Shown piece after piece: positions 41,855 to 52,843 of a DNA stretch of 64,000 nt. The position numbers were made by a program, and so were the translations under genes. Source of the stretch: Candidatus Avelusimicrobium intestinipullorum. GTDB lineage: Bacteria > Elusimicrobiota > Elusimicrobia > Elusimicrobiales > Elusimicrobiaceae. Location: assembly GCA_944324635.1 (NCBI GenBank), contig CALUXC010000006.1:36499-100498 (forward strand), read 5' to 3'. The notes under the pieces were generated by a model. It was not told the DNA's origin. It was given only the letters and a program-made list of their open reading frames with translations, and made no database searches. Numbering within the stretch: the first letter of the stretch is position 1; each line of letters begins with the position of its first letter.

Positions 41855-42571
41855 ATGAAAAAACTGATGTTCCTGGCCGTACTCATCGGCATGTTGTGTG
41901 CGTACCCTGCGGGCGTTTTTGCGCAAGGTATTGAAAAAGGCGACCAAATGGTTTCCGTTTTCTTGGGCGGGGCTGCCCCGTTGCAGGATTCCGGCGTGTA
42001 TTCCTCGGTGATTACCGGTGATGATTTTGCCAAGGAAGAATTGGCTTGGGGTGACGGTGCCGCTTCTTATGGGGTGCAATATATGTATGCGCTGACCCCT
42101 CACTTTGCTATTGGCGCCGAATATAACGGCAACAGCTTTGGTGATGCCGAATACGAAAGAGAATACTTCTTCAACATGAGCAACTGGGGCGAAAGCGAAA
42201 TTGACAGCAGCATGAATGTACACAACTTCATGGTGGCCGGACGCTATACGTTTAACCCGCAGTCCAACACGCGCTTTTATATCCCCTTGGGTTTGGGTAT
42301 GGCTTCTGCCAAAGCGAGCTTTGACTATAGCGAAGTAATCAACGATTCTGGTCGTTTTGATTTAACGAATGCTTCTATTAGCAAGAGCAGCACCTCGTTT
42401 GCCTATTATTTGGGCTTGGGTGTAGAAGGCAACATCAATAACAACTGGATCTGGGGCGTGGAAGGCCGCTACCAGGCGTTTACGTTTGATTACGGCAAAT
42501 TTATGGAAGGGTTGGATAAAGAAAACCTGAGCTATTTTGCTTTGCTTTTCAAAGTAGGCTATCGCTTCTAA
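41855..42571 (+). CDS. Outer-membrane beta-barrel protein, tandem paralog A
   Basis: 238 aa. Signal peptide ends V-F-A|Q-G-I. The mature start Q-G-I-E-K-G-D-Q-M-V-S is shared with the next gene. Alternating aromatic/Gly strands and a terminal K-V-G-Y-R-F give an OMP_b-brl barrel. A central M-N-V-H-N-F-M-V-A-G-R-Y-T-F-N-P-Q-S-N segment recurs in the paralog. AAGGAG precedes the ATG, and it has its own terminator. Confidence 0.85.
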   Translation: MKKLMFLAVLIGMLCAYPAGVFAQGIEKGDQMVSVFLGGAAPLQDSGVYSSVITGDDFAKEELAWGDGAASYGVQYMYALTPHFAIGAEYNGNSFGDAEYEREYFFNMSNWGESEIDSSMNVHNFMVAGRYTFNPQSNTRFYIPLGLGMASAKASFDYSEVINDSGRFDLTNASISKSSTSFAYYLGLGVEGNINNNWIWGVEGRYQAFTFDYGKFMEGLDKENLSYFALLFKVGYRF

Positions 42572-42592
42572 TCAGGCATTCAGCTACAAGAT

Positions 42593-42622
42593 CCCCCCGC
42601 ACCAAAAGTGCGGGGTTTTTGT
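42593..42622 (+). terminator. Terminator between tandem OMP genes
   Basis: CCCCGCAC (42595-42602) and GTGCGGGG (42608-42615) with a T-run. Confidence 0.88.
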
Positions 42623-42679
42623 TTGCTGCAAAAATTGCTAAGATTAATTATTAAGAAAAATTCTTACAAGGAACGACCT

Positions 42680-43405
42680 ATGAAAAAGTTATTTTTTCTG
42701 GCCGTTTTATTGGGCCTTTGTGGCGCATGGCCTGCGGGCCTTGCCGCACAAGGCATTAGCAAAGGGGACCAAATGGTTTCCATTTTTGCAGGTATCGGCG
42801 GAGCGACGAATGAAACCGCTCTGTCCTGGGACTTACGCGATGATGCCGGGGAACCGTTATCCCGCGCGAAGGACTTTGGCTGGGGAGATGAAAGTGTTTC
42901 CTTTGGCGCGCAATATCTGTATGCCTTAAACCCGTATTGGGCCTTGGGTGCAGAATATCATGCACATTTTTTTGATGGCTCTACCGATGAGCTGCATGGC
43001 TTTGGCCCCGGTGGACAGCGCTTCAAAGCCACGGTGGACCAGGATATGGACGTGCACAGCGTTATGTTGGCGGGGCGTTTTACCGTAAATCCGCATAGTT
43101 CCTGGCGGTTATATGTTCCGTTTGGGGCGGGGGTGTCGTTTGCCAAAGCTACCATTAACAATAGCTTTTGGGAAACGGACGGTTCCGTCAGCCACGCTGC
43201 CGCCGCCAGTCAATCCAATAGCAGCAGTTCCTTTACGTATTATATCGGGGCAGGCTTGGAGCACCCGATAACGGATAATTGGCTGTGGGGCTTGGAAGGA
43301 AGATATCAGAGCTTTTCCTTTGATTACGGTAAATTTGCTTCCGAAGCCGGACGCGAAAATTTACACCACGTCACCGTATCTCTTAAACTGGGGTACCGTT
43401 TGTAA
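42680..43405 (+). CDS. Outer-membrane beta-barrel protein, tandem paralog B
   Basis: 241 aa from ATG 42680 (M-K-K-L-F-F-L-A-V-L-L-G), with AAGGA upstream; a longer in-frame start at 42608 overlaps the previous terminator and is rejected. It shares with paralog A the mature start Q-G-I-S-K-G-D-Q-M-V-S, the central D-V-H-S-V-M-L-A-G-R-F-T-V-N-P and the end L-G-Y-R-L. The inter-strand loops differ most, as expected of exposed loops. Confidence 0.85.
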   Translation: MKKLFFLAVLLGLCGAWPAGLAAQGISKGDQMVSIFAGIGGATNETALSWDLRDDAGEPLSRAKDFGWGDESVSFGAQYLYALNPYWALGAEYHAHFFDGSTDELHGFGPGGQRFKATVDQDMDVHSVMLAGRFTVNPHSSWRLYVPFGAGVSFAKATINNSFWETDGSVSHAAAASQSNSSSSFTYYIGAGLEHPITDNWLWGLEGRYQSFSFDYGKFASEAGRENLHHVTVSLKLGYRL

Positions 43406-43426
43406 ACGGTCGTCCGCTTGTTCTTT

Positions 43427-43455
43427 ACCCCGCGCCTAAAGCGCGGGGTTTTTTA
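43427..43455 (+). terminator. Terminator of OMP paralog B
   Basis: CCCCGCGC-ctaaa-GCGCGGGG perfect hairpin followed by six T. Confidence 0.9.
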
Positions 43456-43549
43456 TGATAAAAACCGCCCCGGGTACGAAACCGGAGCGGTTGGAATTAG
43501 CGGGCCTGGCCCAGGCCATAAAAAACCCGCTCTTTAGGGAGCGGGTAGA
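43456..43549 (-). terminator. Terminator of speB with two further hairpins in the convergent gap
   Basis: The proximal hairpin ACCCGCTC / GAGCGGGT (43525-43546) is followed, in minus orientation, by a T-run. Beyond it lie GGCCTGG-C-CCAGGCC (about 43503-43517) and AACCGC / GCGGTT (about 43463-43493). Three stacked hairpins separate the convergent OMP and speB genes. Confidence 0.75.
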
Positions 43550-43552
43550 AAA

Positions 43553-44437
43553 TTATTTTTTCTTTTGATCTTTCAAAGCCAGGTATCCCATTAAGCGGTA
43601 AATTAACTTAGATACGTTAAATTCCGTAATAGTATCGGCTTTGCGTTGGCAGGCTTCCACCACGTCCACCGCCACGATTTTTTTATGTTTAATGACTTCG
43701 CGGAACAAATCCAGCGCTTCATACCACATAAATCCGCCGGGCTGCGGGGTGCCGGTGGCGGGAATGACGGCGGGGTCAAAGCCGTCCACGTCAATGGTGA
43801 TATAGACGGTGTCCGTCAGTTTTTTGAGCACCTGCGGGATAAGCTTATTAATATCCCGGTTTTCGTGCATCAAAAACGTGGTTACTTTGCCGGCATTGCA
43901 GTATTGTTTTTCTTCGCTGGCTACGCTGCGGATACCCACCTGCACCACCGGAACCTGGCGGGAAGCCGGGTAGAGGGCGCAGGCATGGCTCTTGGGCGTG
44001 CCTTCAAAGGTTTCGCGCAAATCGGCGTGAGCATCAAAGTGCAGAATGCTCAAATCTTTATATTTATCAATATAAGGCTGCGCCAACGCCTGGGTGACGG
44101 TGTGTTCACCGCCAATATAAAACGGAATGGCTTTATATTGCATCAGGTTGCGGACGGTTTTATCAATATTTTTGAAAACCGTATTGGTGGAACCTTTGCA
44201 GTTGACGGCGGGTTGCGTGTTGATGCCCAGTTCCCAAGTTTCGGTTTTGGTTTCTTCGTCCCAAAGCTCAATTTGGGTGGAGGCTTCAATCACGGCGGCG
44301 GGGCCTTTGGCGGTACCATGCCCGTAGCAGACCGTTTTTTCAAACGGCACGGGCACTACCACGAATTTACAAAGGGGCAGAGAGCTGTATTTGCTCTCTA
44401 GCCCCATAAACTTATCGGTTTGTACGTTATCGCTCAC
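43553..44437 (-). CDS. speB: Agmatinase
   Basis: 294 aa ureohydrolase. All Mn ligands are present: G-G-E-H (H112), F-D-A-H-A-D (D135, H137, D139) and D-V-D-G-F-D-P (D216, D218). It converts agmatine to putrescine and urea. It follows the arginine decarboxylase gene by 13 bp, completing the pathway. The start used is GTG 44437; an ATG at 44407 (M-G-L-E-S) is possible, and no strong ribosome binding site separates them. Confidence 0.92.
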   Translation of the reverse strand: MSDNVQTDKFMGLESKYSSLPLCKFVVVPVPFEKTVCYGHGTAKGPAAVIEASTQIELWDEETKTETWELGINTQPAVNCKGSTNTVFKNIDKTVRNLMQYKAIPFYIGGEHTVTQALAQPYIDKYKDLSILHFDAHADLRETFEGTPKSHACALYPASRQVPVVQVGIRSVASEEKQYCNAGKVTTFLMHENRDINKLIPQVLKKLTDTVYITIDVDGFDPAVIPATGTPQPGGFMWYEALDLFREVIKHKKIVAVDVVEACQRKADTITEFNVSKLIYRLMGYLALKDQKKK

Positions 44438-44450
44438 AATGTTACCGGAG

Positions 44451-45005
44451 TTATTTTACAAACACAGCCGCAGCCACGACGGTGGTCCAAAGACCTTCCA
44501 CGCAGATGGCGGACTGGGTAATGTTAGTGGTGCGGACGATTTTGCCGCTCATTTTCCAGATTTCTTCTTTCTGGTCCCAAGTGGTATTGTTGTCGAACTC
44601 GATGCCCAGCGTAGTGGAGAGCATCAAAGCAGCCAAGTCTTCCGCGTAATCGCCGGCTTGTTTGTCGGTTTCGCCGAAGCTGTGGTGCTCGGAGATGTAC
44701 CCGTGCGTTTTCTTTCCTTCTTTCGGGATCGCCAGACCCACGGAAGCGGAAATCAAGCGGCGGTATTCGTTGCTGGTGTTTCTGCTGATGACGCAATGCA
44801 GAATTTGGCCCGGGCGCAAATCTTTCAGCCCTTTGGAAACGGGCACGGTTTTGCAGCCGGGAGGGAAGATGCTGGAAACAGGCACCAAGTTGAAGCTGGC
44901 GATTTTGGCGTCTCTCAACGCTTCTTCAAAGCTGGCCAGTTTTTCTTTGTGTCTGCCAATTCCTTTGGTAAGGAATATCTCTTTGGGTACAAACGCTTCG
45001 TACAT
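44451..45005 (-). CDS. pdaD: Pyruvoyl-dependent arginine decarboxylase
   Basis: 184 aa proenzyme. Self-cleavage is expected between S44 and S45 in L-V-P-V-S-S-I-F-P-P-G; S45 would become the pyruvoyl group. The conserved I-S-A-S-V-G-L-A-I and the C-terminal T-T-V-V-A-A-A-V-F-V support the family. It decarboxylates arginine to agmatine, feeding the adjacent agmatinase. The upstream region (45006-45100) is very AT-rich with TATAAT-like boxes. Confidence 0.93.
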   Translation of the reverse strand: MYEAFVPKEIFLTKGIGRHKEKLASFEEALRDAKIASFNLVPVSSIFPPGCKTVPVSKGLKDLRPGQILHCVISRNTSNEYRRLISASVGLAIPKEGKKTHGYISEHHSFGETDKQAGDYAEDLAALMLSTTLGIEFDNNTTWDQKEEIWKMSGKIVRTTNITQSAICVEGLWTTVVAAAVFVK

Positions 45006-45112
45006 TTTTATTTTTCCACTAATTCCTTGATGTGAATTAATATAATATAAATTATAACAAATAACAAAAGAAAAAAATTCTTTGTTTCTTGTTATAATCC
45101 GAGTACCACTTT

Positions 45113-45142
45113 ATCGGTTGCCCGCTCGGGCTCAAAACCGAT
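45113..45142. other. Long hairpin upstream of the M3 peptidase gene
   Basis: ATCGGTT-GCCCG-CT-CGGGC-(TCAA)-AACCGAT: two nested stems in 30 bp, between the divergent pdaD and M3 peptidase genes. No T-run follows, so an operator or 5' structural element is as likely as a terminator. Confidence 0.45.
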
Positions 45143-45166
45143 ACAATAAAAGTGTAATATATTAGT

Positions 45167-47215
45167 ATGAAAAAAACAAAATTTCTTTTGGTTACGGCTT
45201 TCCTTTTAACCGCGACGGGAGCGTATTGTATGGCAGATATGTTTAGAAACGGCGTTTTGCATTTTGACTATAAAGCGGAGGAATTGGCCCCGGCCGAGGC
45301 GGCTGCACGCGTGCAGCTGGAAAAAGACCTCGCCGCGCTGATAGCCATTCCCAAAGAACAGCGCACCTTCGACAATACCATCATGGCCTACGAACGCGCG
45401 TTTGACGATTACGGCAATGCGCTTGGCATGAGCGGGTTCCTGTCGTACGTTTCTACGGATAAAAAGTTCCGCGACGCGGCCCTGGCCCTGCAGATGCAAA
45501 TCAGCCAATATATGGTGGACGTAGCCACCCGCCGTGACGTGTACCGCGCCATTCGCGAATATACCGACACCAACCCCCAGCTGGACCCGGTGCAGGCCAA
45601 ACTGGTAAAAGAAATGTTAATCGGATTTAAGAACAGCGGTATGGAACTAAGCGACGAGGATTTGGAAAAATTCAAAGCCCTTAATAAGGAAGAAGCGGAA
45701 TACGTTATTAAGTTTGATAAAAATATTCAAGAATATAAAGACCCGCTTGCCGTTACGCGCGAGCAGCTGCAGGGGCTGGGGGAAGATTATATCGGCAAGT
45801 TGGAAAAAACCGAAGACGGCAAATACCTTGTCACGCTGGATTACCCGGATTACGTTCCCTTTATGTTAAATGCGGACGACGAAGCCTCCCGCAAAGCGTT
45901 GGAATTTAAGTACAACCGCCGCGGCGGCCAGGAGAACGTGGAACTGTTGGAAAAAACGCTCACGCTTCGCCGCCAGATTGCTCAGCTGCTCGGGTATGAA
46001 AACCATGCCCAAATGAAGCTGGAAGACCGCATGGCCAAAAACCCCGAAACGGTGTTGAAATTTTTGAAAAACTTACAAAAGAAGCTCAAACCGCTCGCCA
46101 AAAAAGAAGACAAAGAAATGATTGCCTACAAGAACGGCAAAACCGGCAAAAAGAGCCGCACTCTTTATTCTTGGGAAAGCGGCTACTGGAGCAACAAATA
46201 CCGCAAAGAAAACTTGGAGCTGGACAGCGAAAAAATCAAAGAATACTTTCCGTCCCAAGTAGTGATTGACGGCATGCTGGATTTGTTTGGCGGGGTGTTT
46301 GGCATTACGTTTGAACCGGTCAATATCCCCGTGTGGCACCCGGACGTGAAAGCTTTCAAAATTAAAGACAGCGCTTCCGGGGAACTGATTGCCTATTTTT
46401 ATATGGACCTGTACCCCCGCGAAGGCAAATATAAACACGCGGCCTGCTTTGGCCTGGTGGAAGGGGAAGAAAAGAAAGACGGTACTTACCAAGTGCCTTT
46501 TGTAGCCATTGTGGCTAACATGAATAAACCGTCTGCCGATACGCCTTCGCTGTTAAAACACGGCGAAGTGGAAACGCTGTTCCACGAATTTGGCCATGTG
46601 TTGCACAATGCGCTTACGAAGTCCAAATATTCCGCGTTTTCGGGCACCAACGTCAGCTGGGATTTTGTGGAAGCCCCCAGCCAAATGTTGGAACGCTGGG
46701 CGTGGGACCCCACCGTGCTCAAAAAAATCAGCAAGCACTATAAAACGGGTGAACCGCTGCCGGACGATTTGATTAAACGCATGATTGCGGCTAAAAATTT
46801 TGGTTCGGGCGGATCCTACTTGCGGCAGGATTTCTTTGCCCAGTACGATATGACGCTCCACACCGCCAAATCTACGCCGGACTCTACCAAACTGTATTTT
46901 GATTTGACGAAAAAAATCCGCGGTCTCCCGCTTACCAAAGGTACCATCCCGCAAGCGTCTTTCGGCCACATTATGGGCGGATACGATGCGGGGTATTACG
47001 GGTATTTATGGTCGGAAGTAATTGCGGAAGATTTTTTTGGCGAGTTCCAAAAGAACGGCATTTTTAATCCCGAAACGGGGCTTAAGTTCCGCCGCGAAAT
47101 TTTGGAAAAAGGCGGCACGGTGGAAGAAGAACAAATGGTGGAAAACTTCCTGGGCCGCCCGGCGCAGATTGGGCCGTTCTTGGAGTCCATCGGCTTAAAC
47201 CGGGAGGATTTATGA
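45167..47215 (+). CDS. M3-family zinc metallopeptidase (oligopeptidase F-like), exported
   Basis: 682 aa. An N-terminal hydrophobic stretch (T-K-F-L-L-V-T-A-F-L-L) suggests a signal peptide ending near A-Y-C or M-A-D. A long alpha-helical body precedes the zinc motif H473-E-F-G-H477 and the downstream G-S-Y-L-R-Q-D region. M3 peptidases cleave short peptides inside a closed cavity; most are cytosolic, so an exported copy is noteworthy. No ribosome binding site: the ATG follows TAATAT by 6 nt. It overlaps the PanK gene by ATGA. Confidence 0.88.
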   Translation: MKKTKFLLVTAFLLTATGAYCMADMFRNGVLHFDYKAEELAPAEAAARVQLEKDLAALIAIPKEQRTFDNTIMAYERAFDDYGNALGMSGFLSYVSTDKKFRDAALALQMQISQYMVDVATRRDVYRAIREYTDTNPQLDPVQAKLVKEMLIGFKNSGMELSDEDLEKFKALNKEEAEYVIKFDKNIQEYKDPLAVTREQLQGLGEDYIGKLEKTEDGKYLVTLDYPDYVPFMLNADDEASRKALEFKYNRRGGQENVELLEKTLTLRRQIAQLLGYENHAQMKLEDRMAKNPETVLKFLKNLQKKLKPLAKKEDKEMIAYKNGKTGKKSRTLYSWESGYWSNKYRKENLELDSEKIKEYFPSQVVIDGMLDLFGGVFGITFEPVNIPVWHPDVKAFKIKDSASGELIAYFYMDLYPREGKYKHAACFGLVEGEEKKDGTYQVPFVAIVANMNKPSADTPSLLKHGEVETLFHEFGHVLHNALTKSKYSAFSGTNVSWDFVEAPSQMLERWAWDPTVLKKISKHYKTGEPLPDDLIKRMIAAKNFGSGGSYLRQDFFAQYDMTLHTAKSTPDSTKLYFDLTKKIRGLPLTKGTIPQASFGHIMGGYDAGYYGYLWSEVIAEDFFGEFQKNGIFNPETGLKFRREILEKGGTVEEEQMVENFLGRPAQIGPFLESIGLNREDL

Positions 47216-48057
47216 GCGTAGTAATCGGGATAGATGTAGGCGGATCCACCACCAAGATTGTTGGATATACCGATGAAGGGAAGCTGGTTTCCATGTTAAA
47301 AGTGGAAGCGGCCGACCCGCTGACCTCCGCCTATGGTGCGCTGGGGAAATTTATTAACGAAAACAGCCTGGCGCTGACGGACGTACAGCAAATTATTTTA
47401 ACGGGAGTCGGGTCTGCCTTGTTTAAGAAAAACATATACGGCATTCCCACTTCCAAGGTAGATGAATTTGAAGCCATCGGTTCGGGCGGGTTGGCGCTGT
47501 CCGGCAAGAAGGAAGGGCTGATTGTAAGCATGGGCACGGGCACGGCTTTTGTGCGCGCCGGCAAAGACGGCATTCGCCATATTGGCGGGTCCGGCGTGGG
47601 CGGCGGCACGGTGTTGGGGCTGTGCGGCAAACTGTGCGGGGCGTCTTCTTTCAAAACGGTGGTAGAAATGGCCGAAGGCGGCCGTCTGGGACGGGTGGAC
47701 CTCAATATTTGCGACATCAGCAAAGGCGTTATTGCCACGCTCTCGCCCGATACGACCGCGTCCAACTTTGGCAAAATGGAAGACGGCGTTACGCCGCAAG
47801 ATTTGACTGTTGGCATTTTGAACATGGTGTTTCAAACCATCGGCATGATGGCCGTTTTTGCCTGCCGTAACGATTCGGTGAAAGACGTTATTTTAACGGG
47901 CACCCTTACGCTGGTGCCGTTTGCCAAACAGGTATTCCAGGCGTTGCATAAAATGCACGGCGTCAATTTTATTATTCCCAAAAATGCCATTTATGCCACG
48001 GCCACGGGTGCGGCCTTGTCGTACTTATATAAACACGGTAAAATTCATGTCGGCTGA
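47212..48057 (+). CDS. coaW: Type II pantothenate kinase
   Basis: 281 aa ASKHA-fold kinase. The phosphate-1 loop I-G-I-D-V-G-G-S-T-T-K, S-M-G-T-G-T-A-F-V and I-G-G-S-G-V-G-G-G-T match eukaryote/Staphylococcus-type PanK II. It phosphorylates pantothenate, the first step of coenzyme A synthesis. GGAGG precedes the ATG, which overlaps the peptidase stop. Its 3' end overlaps the next start by 11 bp. Confidence 0.9.
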   Translation: MSVVIGIDVGGSTTKIVGYTDEGKLVSMLKVEAADPLTSAYGALGKFINENSLALTDVQQIILTGVGSALFKKNIYGIPTSKVDEFEAIGSGGLALSGKKEGLIVSMGTGTAFVRAGKDGIRHIGGSGVGGGTVLGLCGKLCGASSFKTVVEMAEGGRLGRVDLNICDISKGVIATLSPDTTASNFGKMEDGVTPQDLTVGILNMVFQTIGMMAVFACRNDSVKDVILTGTLTLVPFAKQVFQALHKMHGVNFIIPKNAIYATATGAALSYLYKHGKIHVG

Positions 48058-48865
48058 TAACAAGTCGTATAAAAAATCCAGTTTTGGCCCGGCGTTTTTC
48101 TTTCTGTCCAAACGCCGCCGCGAAGCGCTGGCCAATTATTACGAGTTTTGCCGTCTGATGGACGACATTGCCGACGAACCGGACGTGCCTTCTCCACAGC
48201 GGGAGCTGGACCATTGGGAAAAAGAAATTTTGCGCCTGTACGAAGGAGCCCCGCAAACCGATTTGGGGCGGCGGCTGGAACAGGATATCCGTTTCTTTTC
48301 CATTCCGTCGGACCGTTTTTTGTTTTTGATAGAAGGCATGCGGGCCGATGTGGAAGGAAAGCAATACGCCACGGAAGCGGAGTTGGAATGGTATCTGTAC
48401 CGGGTGGCGGTAGTGGTGGGTGCGGCCACGCTGGACATTTTGGGTGTGCAAGGCCCGCGGGCGGAAGAACTCGCCTTGCTGGAAGGGCAGGCCGTACAGC
48501 TCACCAACATCGTGCGGGACGTGCATGACGACGCGCGCCTGGGGCGCGTGTATATCCCGCAGGACGTGCTGCAGCGCTTTTCTCTTACGCGCCAGGACGT
48601 CTTGCAAAACCGCAAACCGCAGGACTTGGCCCGGGCCTTGGCGTATTTAGCCCAGCGGGCCGAAGCCTTGTACGAGCGGGCGTTTGCGCGCATGAAAGAT
48701 TTTCCCCGTCTTAAAATGTTGCCCTGCCGGGTGATGGGGTATGTATATGCCGCAAATCTTGCTAAAATAAAGAAAACGGGGTTTGTGTTTTCCCGCACCG
48801 TTAAACTAACGAAAGGGGAAAAGCTGGCCCGTATTGCCTATGCGTTGCTTAAAACATTCTTCTAA
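48047..48865 (+). CDS. Squalene/phytoene synthase family protein
   Basis: 272 aa from ATG 48047. Both Asp-rich motifs are present: D-D-I-A-D-E-P-D near the N-terminus and V-R-D-V-H-D-D-A-R-L-G-R-V-Y-I-P in the middle. The family joins two prenyl diphosphates head to head, giving presqualene diphosphate, squalene or phytoene. Which product is formed cannot be read from the sequence, and no desaturase, cyclase or HpnE partner is in the window. It starts inside the PanK gene and ends inside the TPR gene. Confidence 0.88.
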   Translation: MSADNKSYKKSSFGPAFFFLSKRRREALANYYEFCRLMDDIADEPDVPSPQRELDHWEKEILRLYEGAPQTDLGRRLEQDIRFFSIPSDRFLFLIEGMRADVEGKQYATEAELEWYLYRVAVVVGAATLDILGVQGPRAEELALLEGQAVQLTNIVRDVHDDARLGRVYIPQDVLQRFSLTRQDVLQNRKPQDLARALAYLAQRAEALYERAFARMKDFPRLKMLPCRVMGYVYAANLAKIKKTGFVFSRTVKLTKGEKLARIAYALLKTFF

Positions 48866-50195
48866 TCATTTATTTTGGACGCTAAGCGCGGTGTGTTTGG
48901 CGGCGGGGGCCGTGTATGGGGCTCAGCCAAAGCAGACGTTGGCTTCCTGCCTGGAAAGCGGCAAAAAAGCGTTTGCGGCCAAATCCTATTTGCAGGCGCA
49001 GGATACTTTTACGCGCTGTCTGAAAATGGATTCGCACAGCGTGGACGCGCACCTGTCGCTTGCGGGCGTATTGCTGACGCAGGACGACTTAAAAGGCGCC
49101 GAAAAACATTTTAACGAAGCGCTCAAGAATATGAAGCGCACCTCGCCTTATTGGTCCTACACCTATTCCATGTTGGGGGATATTGCCCTTAAACAACAAC
49201 AAAACGACAAAGCCCTCAAAATGTATTCCAAATCGCTGGAGTACAATGCCGCCAACGTCAATTCGCTGGTGGGAAAGGGCGTAATCGTGGAGTACCAGGG
49301 CGACAAGCAAGGCGCCAGCGAATATTACCGTTCCGCCTTGGCGGTGGAACCGCTCAATTTAATTGCGCGCAAGCGCCTTATTAATTTGGAGCCGGACTAT
49401 TTGACCAACGACGAAATGCTGACCGCCTTGAAACAGCGCTACGCCATCGCGCCCGACGCTACGGAACTGACGGACGAAGACCGCGCTTTATTTGTGGCCA
49501 TTCACGGGGCCGAACAGCGCCGCGGCATTGATTATTTGAAAAACAAATATCCTAAAGTGCCCAAAGAGTATATCGTTACGCTCAATAAAGACACCAGCTT
49601 CGCCCGCGAAATGCTGACGCTGGCCGGTTACAAAGCGTTGGAAAAAAGCATCGGGCAGGACGCTATTGCCGTTTTTCAAAAAGGCGGCGTGCCGATAAAA
49701 GACGTGTTTGACCTGCGCGATATGCAGGGGAATAAAATTTTCAAAGAAGACAGCACCCTTACCGAAAGCGGTTATTACGTCTATACCGAAGCCTTGCAAA
49801 ACCGCAAAGCCTTCCTCCTGCCGCAGGAATCCGTGCCGCCCACGCAGGCTTTCTTGGCGCAGGTTGCCAAGCGCGTGAAGGAACTAAAAGACGCGGGCTA
49901 TGTGGAAATTACTTATTCGGAATATAAGATGATTCAAAACCAGACCAAATGTTCCGATGAAACTTTGCGCAATAAATTGGGCGTATATGTGCTGACCGTT
50001 ACCAAAAACGACCGCCGCTACTTTGTGCTCGCCCGTCAAACGGCGGATCCCAAAAAAGGTGTTCCGTATTACTATTTGATGGCGGCGCGTGCCAAGCGCA
50101 ACCCGAATGTGAAGGTGCCGTCCAACTCGCTGGTGGAAAGTTATTCGTTCTACGGTTATACGGTGTGTTTGGAAGACGGCGATTTGCTGGAATAG
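48840..50195 (+). CDS. Exported TPR protein with unknown C-terminal domain
   Basis: 451 aa from ATG 48840 (overlapping the previous gene by 26 bp). Signal peptide with F-W-T-L-S-A-V-C-L-A-A-G ending A-V-Y-G-A. Three TPR units (about 35-165), with repeated A-L-K-M-Y-S-K-S-L-E and L-A-V-E-P-L-N patterns, precede a region of about 250 residues I do not recognise; it includes A-D-P-K-K-G-V-P-Y-Y-Y and ends in an acidic tail. Probably periplasmic. It is last gene of the M3-PanK-synthase set. Confidence 0.78.
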   Translation: MRCLKHSSNHLFWTLSAVCLAAGAVYGAQPKQTLASCLESGKKAFAAKSYLQAQDTFTRCLKMDSHSVDAHLSLAGVLLTQDDLKGAEKHFNEALKNMKRTSPYWSYTYSMLGDIALKQQQNDKALKMYSKSLEYNAANVNSLVGKGVIVEYQGDKQGASEYYRSALAVEPLNLIARKRLINLEPDYLTNDEMLTALKQRYAIAPDATELTDEDRALFVAIHGAEQRRGIDYLKNKYPKVPKEYIVTLNKDTSFAREMLTLAGYKALEKSIGQDAIAVFQKGGVPIKDVFDLRDMQGNKIFKEDSTLTESGYYVYTEALQNRKAFLLPQESVPPTQAFLAQVAKRVKELKDAGYVEITYSEYKMIQNQTKCSDETLRNKLGVYVLTVTKNDRRYFVLARQTADPKKGVPYYYLMAARAKRNPNVKVPSNSLVESYSFYGYTVCLEDGDLLE

Positions 50196-50204
50196 ATTGT
50201 GACA

Positions 50205-50243
50205 ACACAAAAAAGCGGGGCTTAAACGCCCCGCTTTTTTGTG
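50205..50243. terminator. Bidirectional terminator between the TPR gene and ligA
   Basis: ACACAAAAAAGCGGGGC-ttaaac-GCCCCGCTTTTTTGTGT, a perfect 17-bp stem with A/T tracts on both sides, serving both convergent operons. Confidence 0.93.
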
Positions 50244-50252
50244 TCTTACAAA

Positions 50253-52654
<2,402 letters not shown>

Positions 52655-52843
52655 TGTTGCCACCTTCAAAACGTAAAAATTGTAATAAAAGTTACATAAA
52701 TTCTAGCAAATTTAAGGGGTCCTTGCAGGCGCGCATAGGGCGGAGGGGGGAAGAAGGCGGGCTAATAAATTTTTATACTGTTTTTACTTGTCTTTTTGTG
52801 CTATTATATAATGCTTCAAAAAATTACCCAAGGGGGAATAGAA

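Noticed and set aside
47621..47870. Short plus-strand frame inside the pantothenate kinase gene
   Set aside because: Arg-rich alternate frame with no start signal; overlaps a well-supported gene.
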